Origin: an uncultured Oscillospiraceae bacterium
Lineage (GTDB): Bacteria; Bacillota; Clostridia; Oscillospirales; Acutalibacteraceae
Direction: 5' to 3'
DNA length: 48,039 bases
Assembly (NCBI GenBank): GCA_900540275.1
Contig: UQFO01000017.1
Span: forward strand, 1-48,039
The translations under genes were made by a program, and so were the position numbers. This document shows, piece by piece, positions 17,825 through 24,742 of the stretch. The notes below the pieces were generated by a model. It was not told the origin of the DNA. It did not search any database and worked only from the letters and a program-made list of their open reading frames with translations. How positions within the stretch are numbered: position 1 is the stretch's first letter; each line of letters opens with the position of its first letter.

Positions 17825-18112
17825 TTATATAAAAATCCTGCGAACGATGACCGTCTCCTCTTCTACAATCACATGCCCGCCGTCTGAGCCTTTTTCATAA
17901 CCTAAAAATAATAACGGAAGTTGTTGCGGCCTTCCTTGAACCCTTTTCTCACGCCTCATGCATGTTCCGTCTGATGGATTCGCTTTCGTCCTGTGCATAG
18001 GCGCTGAACCAAGTCAAAAGTGTCTTCCCGATGCTTTCCGCCGTATCGGTTCCCTCCTTTTCAAATAAGACGGATACGCCGGCGCTTTCAGCTTATTTCA
18101 ATTTTTTAAATA
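17825..18112 (-). pseudogene. Remnant of a large serine recombinase
   Basis: Two minus-strand fragments in different frames resemble consecutive parts of a resolvase/recombinase. The first (about 18083-17954) reads GVSVLFEKEGTDT...LLTWFSAYAQDESESI, like the catalytic-domain end (GVxVxFEKExIDT...QEES.S). The second (about 17890-17825) reads FLGYEKGSDGGHVIVEEE then VIVRRIF, like the Recombinase domain. Stops and a frameshift separate them, and the N- and C-terminal parts are missing. It marks a decayed mobile element. Confidence 0.72.
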
Positions 18113-18133
18113 TAGATTTTTATAGGTTATATC

Positions 18134-18168
18134 AAAAAGAGCGGAAACGGAATCATCCGTTCCTGCTC
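18134..18168 (-). terminator. Intrinsic terminator, minus strand
   Basis: A 13-base stem (18139-18151 with 18156-18168; one wobble and one mismatch) with a 4-base loop, followed on the minus strand by TTTTT. No convincing gene precedes it on that strand. It may be left over from the decayed element. Confidence 0.55.
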
Positions 18169-18373
18169 TCAAATGTCTCATTTATTCCTAAAACAAATAC
18201 TTAATTTGTTTTGCGTTTTTCTTTTGTACAGGTAACATATTACGAGCCCTAAGACGCATAAACAAGCCAAACTCAATTTCGTTTGTTATCTACATTCCGC
18301 ACATATAACCTCATCGTTTATTTTGTTAATGTCTATAAAACAATTAAGAAGCTTTTATCGTTTCGATATTCAT

Positions 18374-18402
18374 TTGACATTTTATATATATCGATTTATA
18401 AT
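18374..18402 (+). promoter_or_regulatory. Strong promoter of orphan secreted protein
   Basis: TTGACA (18374-18379), 17 bases, TATAAT (18397-18402): a consensus sigma-A promoter. The start codon of the secreted protein follows about 80 bases downstream. Confidence 0.75.
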
Positions 18403-18488
18403 TGTGTAAATTAAATATATATTAAAAGGGTGATTCCAATGTTTTATATACTTTAGTTCACATCGTTCATAAAAAGGAGTGTAAGAAA

Positions 18489-18914
18489 GTGCGTAAAATA
18501 AAACAGTATAAAAGAATTACTGCCATTGCCCTTACTCTGCTGTTACTATGTTCGGTATTTATCTTACCGGGTGCGAGTGCAGCTGCAGCTGCGTCGGGAA
18601 CGTTTATTGGTGAGCAGACAGACATCAGATATATTCACGGCCAAAGAGTTGAGTCCAAATTAACCGTATATTCCGACACGGCGACATTGACAGGATATGT
18701 CCCTATATCTGGTGGCCCGCCAAATAGTGCCCATGTAAAAATGATAGTAACAGTTATGACATCTTACGGTACTGTTAAACATGAAATCTCAGATGAGCGC
18801 ACCGTTCTAACAACCGCGACGTTTAACTCTGGAGACCTTAAGATTATAAGCGCGGAAGGATATGTGAGTATTGGTGGATATCCTGACGAGGTCATCAGTT
18901 TAAGTGTCAGTTAA
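18489..18914 (+). CDS. Orphan secreted protein, unknown function
   Basis: 141 residues with a GTG start and AAAGGAG ribosome site. Residues 1-33 are a Sec signal peptide (basic start, LTLLLLCSVFILPGASA). The mature part of about 108 residues is rich in Thr, Ser, Val and Ile with alternating hydrophobic residues, suggesting a small beta-sandwich. It has no Cys, no anchor and no recognised motif. It has its own consensus promoter and terminator and is the only sizeable plus-strand gene in the first 45 kb. It could be a secreted effector or a cargo gene of the decayed element. Function unknown. Confidence 0.72.
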   Translation: MRKIKQYKRITAIALTLLLLCSVFILPGASAAAAASGTFIGEQTDIRYIHGQRVESKLTVYSDTATLTGYVPISGGPPNSAHVKMIVTVMTSYGTVKHEISDERTVLTTATFNSGDLKIISAEGYVSIGGYPDEVISLSVS

Positions 18915-18969
18915 CTAAGTTGAGAGAACTCTACGTTCCGGATGTTTAGCTATTAGCTTGAATTAAAAT

Positions 18970-19014
18970 TATTCCCCCGTGACGGTCTGAAGTGTTGCGG
19001 GGGAGTATTTTCTT
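18970..19014 (+). terminator. Terminator of orphan secreted protein
   Basis: TATTCCCCC at 18970-18978 pairs with GGGGGAGTA at 18999-19007, followed by TTTTCTT. It ends the single-gene transcript starting at the promoter 18374-18402. Confidence 0.65.
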
Positions 19015-19102
19015 AGTCAAAGTTAACAAATAACAAACATAAGAAATATTTATAACTTTCTTATACAATATGTAAAACTTTGCAACAATTAATATAATTC
19101 TG

Positions 19103-19130
19103 TTGACTTTTATTGTCTGATAATTATAAT
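19103..19130 (+). promoter_or_regulatory. Promoter of toxin-like mRNA
   Basis: TTGACT (19103-19108), 16 bases, TATAAT (19125-19130). The predicted RNA starts near 19137, at the beginning of the inverted-repeat arm. Confidence 0.65.
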
Positions 19131-19193
19131 AAAAGAGTAGCATCACCTAAGCGATAGGCGGTTTAATAAAGCCCCCGAAAGGGGGCGATGCTT

Positions 19194-19253
19194 ATGGAGT
19201 ACGTAATCGCATTAATAATTATCCTTGTATTAATTGATTGTATTTTGTTGTAA
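19194..19253 (+). CDS. Hydrophobic 19-residue peptide, possible type I toxin
   Basis: ATG at 19194 encodes a 19-residue peptide that is almost wholly Ile, Leu and Val with one Asp and one Cys in the second half (ALIIILVLIDCILL), a single membrane span. The ribosome site lies in a GCCCCC-gaaa-GGGGGC hairpin (about 19171-19186), which would limit translation. It is shorter than Fst-type toxins (about 33 residues) but has the same character. It is too short to prove coding by itself. The evidence is the surrounding promoter, antisense promoter and shared terminator. Confidence 0.5.
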   Translation: MEYVIALIIILVLIDCILL

Positions 19254-19297
19254 AAGAAATAACCGCCCTGTCCTGCGAAAACAAGCGGTTATTTCTT
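19254..19297. terminator. Bidirectional terminator shared by sense and antisense RNAs
   Basis: A perfect 13-base stem: AAGAAATAACCGC (19254-19266) with GCGGTTATTTCTT (19285-19297), loop of 18 bases. It sits immediately after the peptide stop codon and also lies in the path of the minus-strand promoter at 19359-19387. Confidence 0.7.
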
Positions 19298-19352
19298 AGC
19301 TAAATGTTTTTCGGGGGAGAACCGCCTATACGGTGGTGCTACGCCCTTTTCT
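19298..19352 (-). ncRNA. Predicted antisense RNA (antitoxin-like)
   Basis: A minus-strand transcript would start near 19352 from the promoter at 19359-19387 and run into the shared terminator, giving an RNA of about 100 bases (to 19254). No open frame with a ribosome site is seen in it. It would be complementary to the 3' end of the peptide mRNA through the terminator stem region. Its extent is inferred from the promoter and hairpin only. Confidence 0.45.
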
Positions 19353-19358
19353 ATCTAT

Positions 19359-19387
19359 ATTTTACTTTAGTAACGTTTTACTGTCAA
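19359..19387 (-). promoter_or_regulatory. Promoter of the antisense RNA
   Basis: On the minus strand TTGACA (19382-19387), 17 bases, TAAAAT (19359-19364). It faces the toxin-like promoter, which makes the locus convergent. Confidence 0.65.
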
Positions 19388-19615
19388 CATAAAGAGTATA
19401 AGAATAACACATAAAATAACCTGTAATATTATAACTAAAATTGCGGCAGCTCTCCCCCTAATAATAAGTTTCATGGCCCTATCCGTAGCATTGAACGTAT
19501 TAAGCTGCTCAGGGAAAATGATTGGCATACGATTATAAACCTTCCTGACAAATTCATTTCCGCATGCTGTTAGTATGACATAACGCCGTTCACTTTGATA
19601 GGCGTTAAATTCCAC
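19367..19615 (-). CDS. Possible small membrane protein
   Basis: 82 residues from a GTG start; one clear membrane helix near the C-terminus (AAAILVIILQVILCVILILFM) after a mixed hydrophilic N-terminus. I see no good ribosome site, and its 3' end overlaps the antisense promoter. No family is recognised. It may be a real small gene of the accessory segment or a chance frame. Confidence 0.35.
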   Translation of the reverse strand: MEFNAYQSERRYVILTACGNEFVRKVYNRMPIIFPEQLNTFNATDRAMKLIIRGRAAAILVIILQVILCVILILFMLTVKRY

Positions 19616-19676
19616 ATAGCATTAGGCAAGGTTAAAAAGGAACTTTTGGTGCGCCTTGTCCTGCGAATACTCAAAG

Positions 19677-19705
19677 AATCCCATGAATACTAGATTCATG
19701 GGATT
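19677..19705. terminator. Perfect hairpin, probable terminator
   Basis: AATCCCATGAAT (19677-19688) and its complement (19694-19705) with a 5-base loop, in a gene-free stretch. Both flanks are A/T-rich. Strand cannot be decided. Confidence 0.45.
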
Positions 19706-19746
19706 ATTCAAAATAAAAATGTTATGTGTTCCAGGGACAAAATAGA

Positions 19747-19764
19747 TGCCGTTCTGAGACGGCA
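19747..19764 (-). terminator. Hairpin downstream of HNH gene
   Basis: TGCCGT (19747-19752) pairs with ACGGCA (19759-19764). On the minus strand it is followed by TCTATTTTG. Located about 100 bases after the HNH stop codon; a weak terminator candidate. Confidence 0.4.
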
Positions 19765-19862
19765 ACATCGTAAGAAATGGAAAAGACCTATGGTGCGCAG
19801 CTTACACACCGCAGGTAAAAAATCGGCTACTATTCTTATATACATCACGCTTTGGATATCTC

Positions 19863-21062
19863 TTATTTACTTGTAATATTTATCATTTTTAAAAAAATAG
19901 CAAATGGTTCTTTCCAATCATCGTAGAATCGTTTAGCTGAAGATGGAATAGAATTCCCACTTTTTAAGTACGAAAGGATACATTCATCTAATTCTTGTTT
20001 AGTGTATTTGGCTTTTTTGGTAGCTAAAATCGTGATATTAGCGGCCTCCACAAATGAACCAAAGGATCCGTAGCGATATATTATTACTGACTGACTATAC
20101 AAAAAAGCAGTTCTAGATTTAAAAGTTGATCCGTTTTGGCGAATTATTTCTTTTGCCGCCCTCATGATTTCTTCCTTAGATATAAATTCAGTACTTTTTG
20201 ATACTTCAGACCCTATTTCTTCTTGAAAATTCTGCATAGTACCATAAAAATTATATATAACTTTAGCAGTCGGCAATCCGTTTTCTTTTCGTAAATCTTT
20301 TAATGTAATTTTTCTATGAGTTTGTAAGTATCTACGACAAGTAGCTACAACTTTTTCTTTCGACCAAAATTCATAATTCAAACCTAATCCGAGAGCAATT
20401 TTAATGTCGCTGAAGTTTTTATGCTCCGGATAACGAGATAAAATACAAGGAAGAGACGGCAGTTCATTTTCTTTTACCAAATCAGCTTGCTTAAAATCCG
20501 GATTAATTTTTGAATATTCCAGCAATCTCTGCCAAATGTTTTCTCTATTCCATACAATATCGATTTTAAGTCCAAAAGCCAACTTCAATTCCTTCATTGA
20601 ACCATAATATTTAACAACGTACATTACAGATGGCAAACCATTTTTGTCCCTTGTGAAATCAACTTTTCTAATACCCTTATGTTTCTCAATGAAAGCCCCA
20701 ACGATTGCATCAAATTTCTCTTTTGTCATTTTACCATCATCAATTGGTACTTGTTGAGCAGAGGAATCTAAATCAGGATTGATTGTTCCTCCTGACATAA
20801 ATTTTCTAGCTTTTTCTTCCAGCATAAAGTCGCGCATTTCTTTATCGCTTTTTGATAAATTGCAGTCTACGCACAAAATTTGGCAATTATCTAATGTAGA
20901 TTTTCCTCCCTTGGCATATGCCAAAATATGGTCAAAGTGGTATTCTGCTTTTGACACAAGAACTTTTCCAAATACAGCACATTTAATTTGCCCATTATTT
21001 CTCTCTAAATTTGATAAAACGGCTTGATATTGAATACTATCGGAAAAAAGCCTATCATTCAT
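19863..21062 (-). CDS. HNH endonuclease with homing-associated repeats
   Basis: 399 residues with the ATG at 21062 (GGTGGG upstream). The N-terminal HNH domain (about 15-75) has HFDHILAYAKGGKSTLDNCQILCVDCN, so the catalytic His-Asp-His, the Asn and a CxxC are present. The expected N-terminal Cys pair shows only one Cys (IKCAVF). Four repeats of about 60 residues follow, each with a helix and an xxL/DFxxxNGLPSxxxxxxxYGSxxxxxxxxG pattern, resembling the homing-endonuclease-associated repeat thought to bind DNA. It may be a free-standing homing nuclease or a defence or mobile-element nuclease. It lies beside tRNA-Leu and is AT-rich compared with its neighbours. Confidence 0.8.
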   Translation of the reverse strand: MNDRLFSDSIQYQAVLSNLERNNGQIKCAVFGKVLVSKAEYHFDHILAYAKGGKSTLDNCQILCVDCNLSKSDKEMRDFMLEEKARKFMSGGTINPDLDSSAQQVPIDDGKMTKEKFDAIVGAFIEKHKGIRKVDFTRDKNGLPSVMYVVKYYGSMKELKLAFGLKIDIVWNRENIWQRLLEYSKINPDFKQADLVKENELPSLPCILSRYPEHKNFSDIKIALGLGLNYEFWSKEKVVATCRRYLQTHRKITLKDLRKENGLPTAKVIYNFYGTMQNFQEEIGSEVSKSTEFISKEEIMRAAKEIIRQNGSTFKSRTAFLYSQSVIIYRYGSFGSFVEAANITILATKKAKYTKQELDECILSYLKSGNSIPSSAKRFYDDWKEPFAIFLKMINITSK

Positions 21063-21117
21063 AATTGTACCCACCGCCTTATGTTGCCAGCATATTTGCA
21101 ATAGTTTTTATATATAT

Positions 21118-21152
21118 AAAAACCCAGTAACCATCATGGTTTCTGGGTTTTT
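21118..21152 (-). terminator. Terminator of tRNA-Leu
   Basis: AAAAACCCAG (21118-21127) pairs with CTGGGTTTTT (21143-21152), extended by an inner stem with one mismatch. It follows the tRNA by about 30 bases on the minus strand and provides a run of U residues. Confidence 0.8.
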
Positions 21153-21182
21153 CGGGCTGACATCTATTTTGTCAACCGTACG

Positions 21183-21269
21183 TGGTGCAGGTAACAGGAC
21201 TTGAACCTGCATGAAGTTGCCCTCATACGGACCTGAACCGTACGCGTCTGCCAATTCCGCCATACCTGC
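21183..21269 (-). tRNA. tRNA-Leu (CAG anticodon)
   Basis: 87 bases including an encoded CCA. The acceptor stem GCAGGTA pairs with TACCTGC. The anticodon stem TACGG/CCGTA encloses the loop TTCAGGT, giving anticodon CAG, which reads CTG. A long variable arm (class II) fits leucine. The T loop is TTCAAGT. It lies at the border between the AT-rich accessory segment and the wall-polymer operon. tRNA-Leu genes are common integration sites, but I found no convincing direct repeat of its 3' end. Confidence 0.95.
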
Positions 21270-21276
21270 ATATATA

Positions 21277-21310
21277 AGTTTACCAATTACATTTGGTAAA
21301 CTTTTTTTTG
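21277..21310 (+). terminator. Plus-strand terminator inside the tRNA leader
   Basis: AGTTTACCAA (21277-21286) pairs with TTGGTAAACT (21293-21302) and is followed by eight T on the plus strand: a textbook intrinsic terminator. It faces against the tRNA and would stop plus-strand transcription leaving the accessory segment. Confidence 0.65.
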
Positions 21311-21333
21311 CGCCGCCTTACGCGACGCTGTAT

Positions 21334-21362
21334 ATTATAACAAAACGAACTGAAAAAGTCAA
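21334..21362 (-). promoter_or_regulatory. Promoter of tRNA-Leu
   Basis: On the minus strand TTGACT (21357-21362), 17 bases, TATAAT (21334-21339). Transcription would start about 60 bases before the mature 5' end of the tRNA. Confidence 0.8.
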
Positions 21363-21414
21363 TCTTTCGGGAAAAGTTTTCAGCTTAAATTTACCGTTCC
21401 TTCTGAATTTCCAT

Positions 21415-23637
21415 TTAAATTGCATCGGGCGCGGATGAAATACCCTTCTGAGCAGCTTCCGCTTTATCATTTTTCTGCGCCGCCCTTGTCAGGATATCGA
21501 GCGCGCGGTTCTGATATGCCTCTTCCTCGTCCTGCGCTTCCCGCGGTGCAACGTTTTCCGCCGCTTGCTCGGCGCAGCCTGTTCTTTTGTCCGGAACGTT
21601 CTCTTTCTCATTTGCCTGCGAATCGCCTTCTGGCCTTGCTGCGGCCGGATTGTCAGCCGCCGCTGGTTTCTCCGCTGAAGCCAATGGCGCTGCGTCAGCT
21701 TTTAATCTATTCTTATCCAGCTGTTCCAGCTGCGCTTTTTGCTCCTTGGTCTGCGGCCGTTTGAAGTGCGCATATTCTCCCAAGTCCATGATGATGATGG
21801 AATGGCTTGTTTTGCGGCTGCTTGCAATCACCATGTTTTCATAATCGCCGTACAAATAACGCAGGTATTTATCGTATTCCTTCGGAATGGGGAACCGGTA
21901 GCCTTCAAAATCCCAAAAAACCGTCTCGCTGAGCCATTCCTTCGGGAAATCCCCCTTATACACGTTGCGGCCCATTCCGTCGTACAGATATTTCGCGTCT
22001 TTTTTATGTTCGAACCATTTCAGGCACTTAAACTGCATTTTTTCACAGAAGGAAAGCGGCAAAACCGCTTTTAAAATATTTGCGGCGAACGACTGGAATT
22101 TATGCCCGTTATCGATTTTTCTGCGGTGCCATTTATTAAATACGAGCGACCGCGTCAAAAGCGTAAGCTGTAAATGAATCTTTCTGCCAAGCTTTGAATT
22201 CGCCGTGTTGTCATGCGAGAGCACATCGAAAAAGAGGCCGTTGTGCATATCGAGAAATTTACTCGTGTACTTTGTCGCAAACATGGTGTTGTCGATGCGC
22301 AGCTTCGTAAAGATACAGTAGTTGAGCGGGTCGGTATCCGCAGTATGAAGCGTTACGTTTGGAGGAAGCTCCGACTGCGCGACCCTGAGGAATTTGTCAT
22401 AGTCCTCACGCAGCATCATAACGTCGGCGTCGTCGTCCCACGGGATGAATCCGTGATGGCGCACCGCGCCGAGCAGCGTTCCTCCCGCGAGGAAATAACG
22501 GATATTATGCTTGCGGCAGATACGGTCGATGTCGAGCAGGTATCCCAGAAGAATATTTTGGATAATATTGAGCTTGCCTTGATAGGAATCCTTAAATACA
22601 AACTGGCCGTCGCGCACGCGGCTGCTTTCAACAAGCATCTGGATTGCGTCCTCCAGGCTGATTTTCGGCTTACAGCCGCAGCAGATGATTTTTTGATTGT
22701 TCATAGCCGCGCCATAGCACGGGTCTTTTTCGCTGTATTCGAGCGACACCTTCGTATCGTCCGGGTAAATATCGTGGAGTGTTGCGATGAGCATCCCAAT
22801 CGATACGGTCGATTTCTTGCCGACGACGTTAAACAGCGTATTCTCCCGCAGGCCGGCCATCGCGTGGAACACGGCGTTGAGGATATCGCTGATATAGACA
22901 AATGAATATTTGTTTTTACTGCTGAGCAGACGGTATTCCTCGCCCTTTGCCACCGCCTTGAACAGGTCTGTTATGATGCTGTCGTCAAAGCCAGTACAGG
23001 CACCCAGCGCGATTCCGGTACGCAGAATCACATAGGAAAAGCCGAGCTGCTTCGCGTAAATAGGGCAAAGTGATTCAATTGTCTGCACAAGCTCGCATTC
23101 AAAGGCGGACGCCCGCGAAAAATCGACTGTGCCGTCCTCATATTCTGACGCGACCACCCCGCGTTCCAGTACGCCATACCGGCGGTAATCAGATAGCAAA
23201 ATAAACCGCCGCGCGTTTACATGGTGCGCGAGCGCCAGCATCTTTTTCGCATAATCGATTTCACCAATAAAAAACTCTGGGGTTTGCTCCAGCCGCTTGT
23301 TGCAGCAGCCCGTATAAATAAAATAGTCCGCAGACAGGCGCTCGCTGCCGCCAGCCTGTTCAAACGTAAAAAATTGAAAGTCCTGACGCTTTAAAAGCTG
23401 CGGAAAATAGCCGGTAATGGCGCTGCTGTCGCGTCCGACGAGTATAATCTTCATGGAAAGGCTGTGCAGGTCGTTTGCCGCGAACAGGGAATAAACAAGA
23501 CAGCGGGCAAACCCATGATGCCCGCCGGATACCAGAACCGTTTTATTTTGAAGCTCTTTGGCTGGAAATTTCTTCTGCTGTGCAGGAAAAACCGCCCAGT
23601 CATACTCAAATTCATTCAGGAAATTCTTCAGTTCCAT
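21415..23637 (-). CDS. Fusion: NAD-dependent epimerase-like domain and LicD-family transferase
   Basis: 740 residues from the ATG at 23637 (GAGGAG upstream; 19 bases after the previous stop). Residues 1-330 form an extended SDR/epimerase domain (KTVLVSGGHHGFARCLVYSL nucleotide-binding loop). Its usual YxxxK active site is not obvious. Residues about 360-600 are a LicD domain with LAGGTLLGAVRHHGFIPWDDDADV, the metal-binding signature of phosphocholine-type nucleotidyl/phosphotransferases that modify teichoic acids and other glycopolymers. A tail of about 120 residues is rich in Ala, Glu, Gln and Lys and probably disordered. I infer decoration of a wall polymer; the transferred group is unknown. 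Confidence 0.86.
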   Translation of the reverse strand: MELKNFLNEFEYDWAVFPAQQKKFPAKELQNKTVLVSGGHHGFARCLVYSLFAANDLHSLSMKIILVGRDSSAITGYFPQLLKRQDFQFFTFEQAGGSERLSADYFIYTGCCNKRLEQTPEFFIGEIDYAKKMLALAHHVNARRFILLSDYRRYGVLERGVVASEYEDGTVDFSRASAFECELVQTIESLCPIYAKQLGFSYVILRTGIALGACTGFDDSIITDLFKAVAKGEEYRLLSSKNKYSFVYISDILNAVFHAMAGLRENTLFNVVGKKSTVSIGMLIATLHDIYPDDTKVSLEYSEKDPCYGAAMNNQKIICCGCKPKISLEDAIQMLVESSRVRDGQFVFKDSYQGKLNIIQNILLGYLLDIDRICRKHNIRYFLAGGTLLGAVRHHGFIPWDDDADVMMLREDYDKFLRVAQSELPPNVTLHTADTDPLNYCIFTKLRIDNTMFATKYTSKFLDMHNGLFFDVLSHDNTANSKLGRKIHLQLTLLTRSLVFNKWHRRKIDNGHKFQSFAANILKAVLPLSFCEKMQFKCLKWFEHKKDAKYLYDGMGRNVYKGDFPKEWLSETVFWDFEGYRFPIPKEYDKYLRYLYGDYENMVIASSRKTSHSIIIMDLGEYAHFKRPQTKEQKAQLEQLDKNRLKADAAPLASAEKPAAADNPAAARPEGDSQANEKENVPDKRTGCAEQAAENVAPREAQDEEEAYQNRALDILTRAAQKNDKAEAAQKGISSAPDAI

Positions 23638-23656
23638 GATGGCTGTACTCCTCAGC

Positions 23657-24742
23657 TTACTGATTTTGCAATTCGACAATCCGCACAGACCTTCGGATGC
23701 CCTCTGTTATGTTGACCCTTGCTTCCCAGCCGAGCGCCTGAAGACGTGTGCTGTCGAGTATTTCGGGCGTTGCGCTAAGATAGGAGCGCTGCGGCTCCTT
23801 TTCATCCTGCGCATTTTCAAACGTAAGCTTTATCCCGCGTTCAGGAAACGCTTCTGCCGCCTTTTTGGCAAAACCGCGAATCGTCACATTAGAGTGCTCC
23901 GCGGCGATATTGTAAGGCGTCACGTCCTGTCCGCACAATAGGATTTTAAGCAGCGCAACGGCCGTGTCGCTTACATAGCAGAAGGAACGGTATGGCGCGC
24001 CGCTGCTTTTCAAAAGGATATCCTCACCCCTGACGACGTTCGCGATAAACTGCGCCCATACCCTGTCGTCCTCCAAGCTTGAGGGACCGTAAATATAGGA
24101 GGGCCTTGCAATTTTTACGGAAAGGCCCTTTTGTCTTTGAAAACAGGCGCAAAGTGTCTCCGCCGCGCGCTTGCCCTGCGCGTAACAATTTTTGTAGGAT
24201 ACCTGGTCAATATAGCCCACGTCGGTTTCAGTGATGGATTCTTTTCCGTTGTGAAGCGCGCCGTACACCTTTAAGCTCGAAACAAAAAGCGTGCTTAGTG
24301 CTTTGCATTTATCCGCGTAATCGAGCACCTTGTACGTACCCGTCAGGTTTGCGTCGATTGTGCCGATTGGGTCGTGCTCAAAGAAATAGGCGCTTGCCTG
24401 GCTTGCGGCATGGATAATGAAATCCGCCTTTTCTTCAATGGCAATATCATCCGTGACATCCTGCACGACAAGCTTTAAATCATGCCGCCCAAGCAGGCCG
24501 CCGAACCGCTTTTCCGCCTTTTCCCTGTTGCGTACCAGCGCAATGACCGTTATCCCGTCCTGGTACAGGTCGTTGCGTATCAAAAGCGCCGTTGTCAGGT
24601 AATAGCCGATAAAGCCGGCGGCACCCGTCAGCAGGAGCGTTTTTCCGCGCAGCCGCTCCCAGGGGACCATATCCGAATCCGCTACCGCGGCGATATCTTC
24701 GTAAATATAGGGGTGGAGGATAGACTTGACGTCAGATGCCAT
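23657..24742 (-). CDS. NAD-dependent epimerase/dehydratase
   Basis: 361 residues. The ATG at 24742 overlaps the end of the cytidylyltransferase gene and has GGAGG upstream. The Rossmann motif is TGAAGFIGYYL near the N-terminus. The catalytic Tyr-Lys pair is probably YAQGKR, with an upstream Ser (LFVSSLKVYG). Extended-SDR family. With the adjacent cytidylyltransferase it may make or modify a CDP-activated polyol or sugar for the wall polymer. The exact substrate cannot be read from sequence. Confidence 0.85.
   Translation of the reverse strand: MASDVKSILHPYIYEDIAAVADSDMVPWERLRGKTLLLTGAAGFIGYYLTTALLIRNDLYQDGITVIALVRNREKAEKRFGGLLGRHDLKLVVQDVTDDIAIEEKADFIIHAASQASAYFFEHDPIGTIDANLTGTYKVLDYADKCKALSTLFVSSLKVYGALHNGKESITETDVGYIDQVSYKNCYAQGKRAAETLCACFQRQKGLSVKIARPSYIYGPSSLEDDRVWAQFIANVVRGEDILLKSSGAPYRSFCYVSDTAVALLKILLCGQDVTPYNIAAEHSNVTIRGFAKKAAEAFPERGIKLTFENAQDEKEPQRSYLSATPEILDSTRLQALGWEARVNITEGIRRSVRIVELQNQ

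Larger units (their letters stand above)
19137..19342. repeat. Imperfect terminal inverted repeats flanking the small-peptide locus
   Basis: The left arm contains GTAGCATCACC (19137-19147) and GATAGGCGGTT (19153-19163). The right arm on the opposite strand contains GTAGCACCACC (19342-19332) and TATAGGCGGTT (19330-19320). CCCCGAAA follows on both sides. The two convergent RNAs therefore begin with nearly the same sequence. It could be a MITE-like element or a regulatory feature of a type I toxin locus. Confidence 0.65.

Noticed and set aside
18178..18276. Possible 32-residue single-helix peptide on the minus strand, from a TTG at 18276, just before the terminator at 18134-18168
   Set aside because: Hydrophobic and followed by a terminator, but it has no ribosome site and no convincing promoter; probably element debris.
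21183..21200. tRNA-Leu 3' end as a phage/island attachment site
   Set aside because: Only short partial matches (about 9 bases, near 18229 and 19810) were found, too short to call an att repeat.
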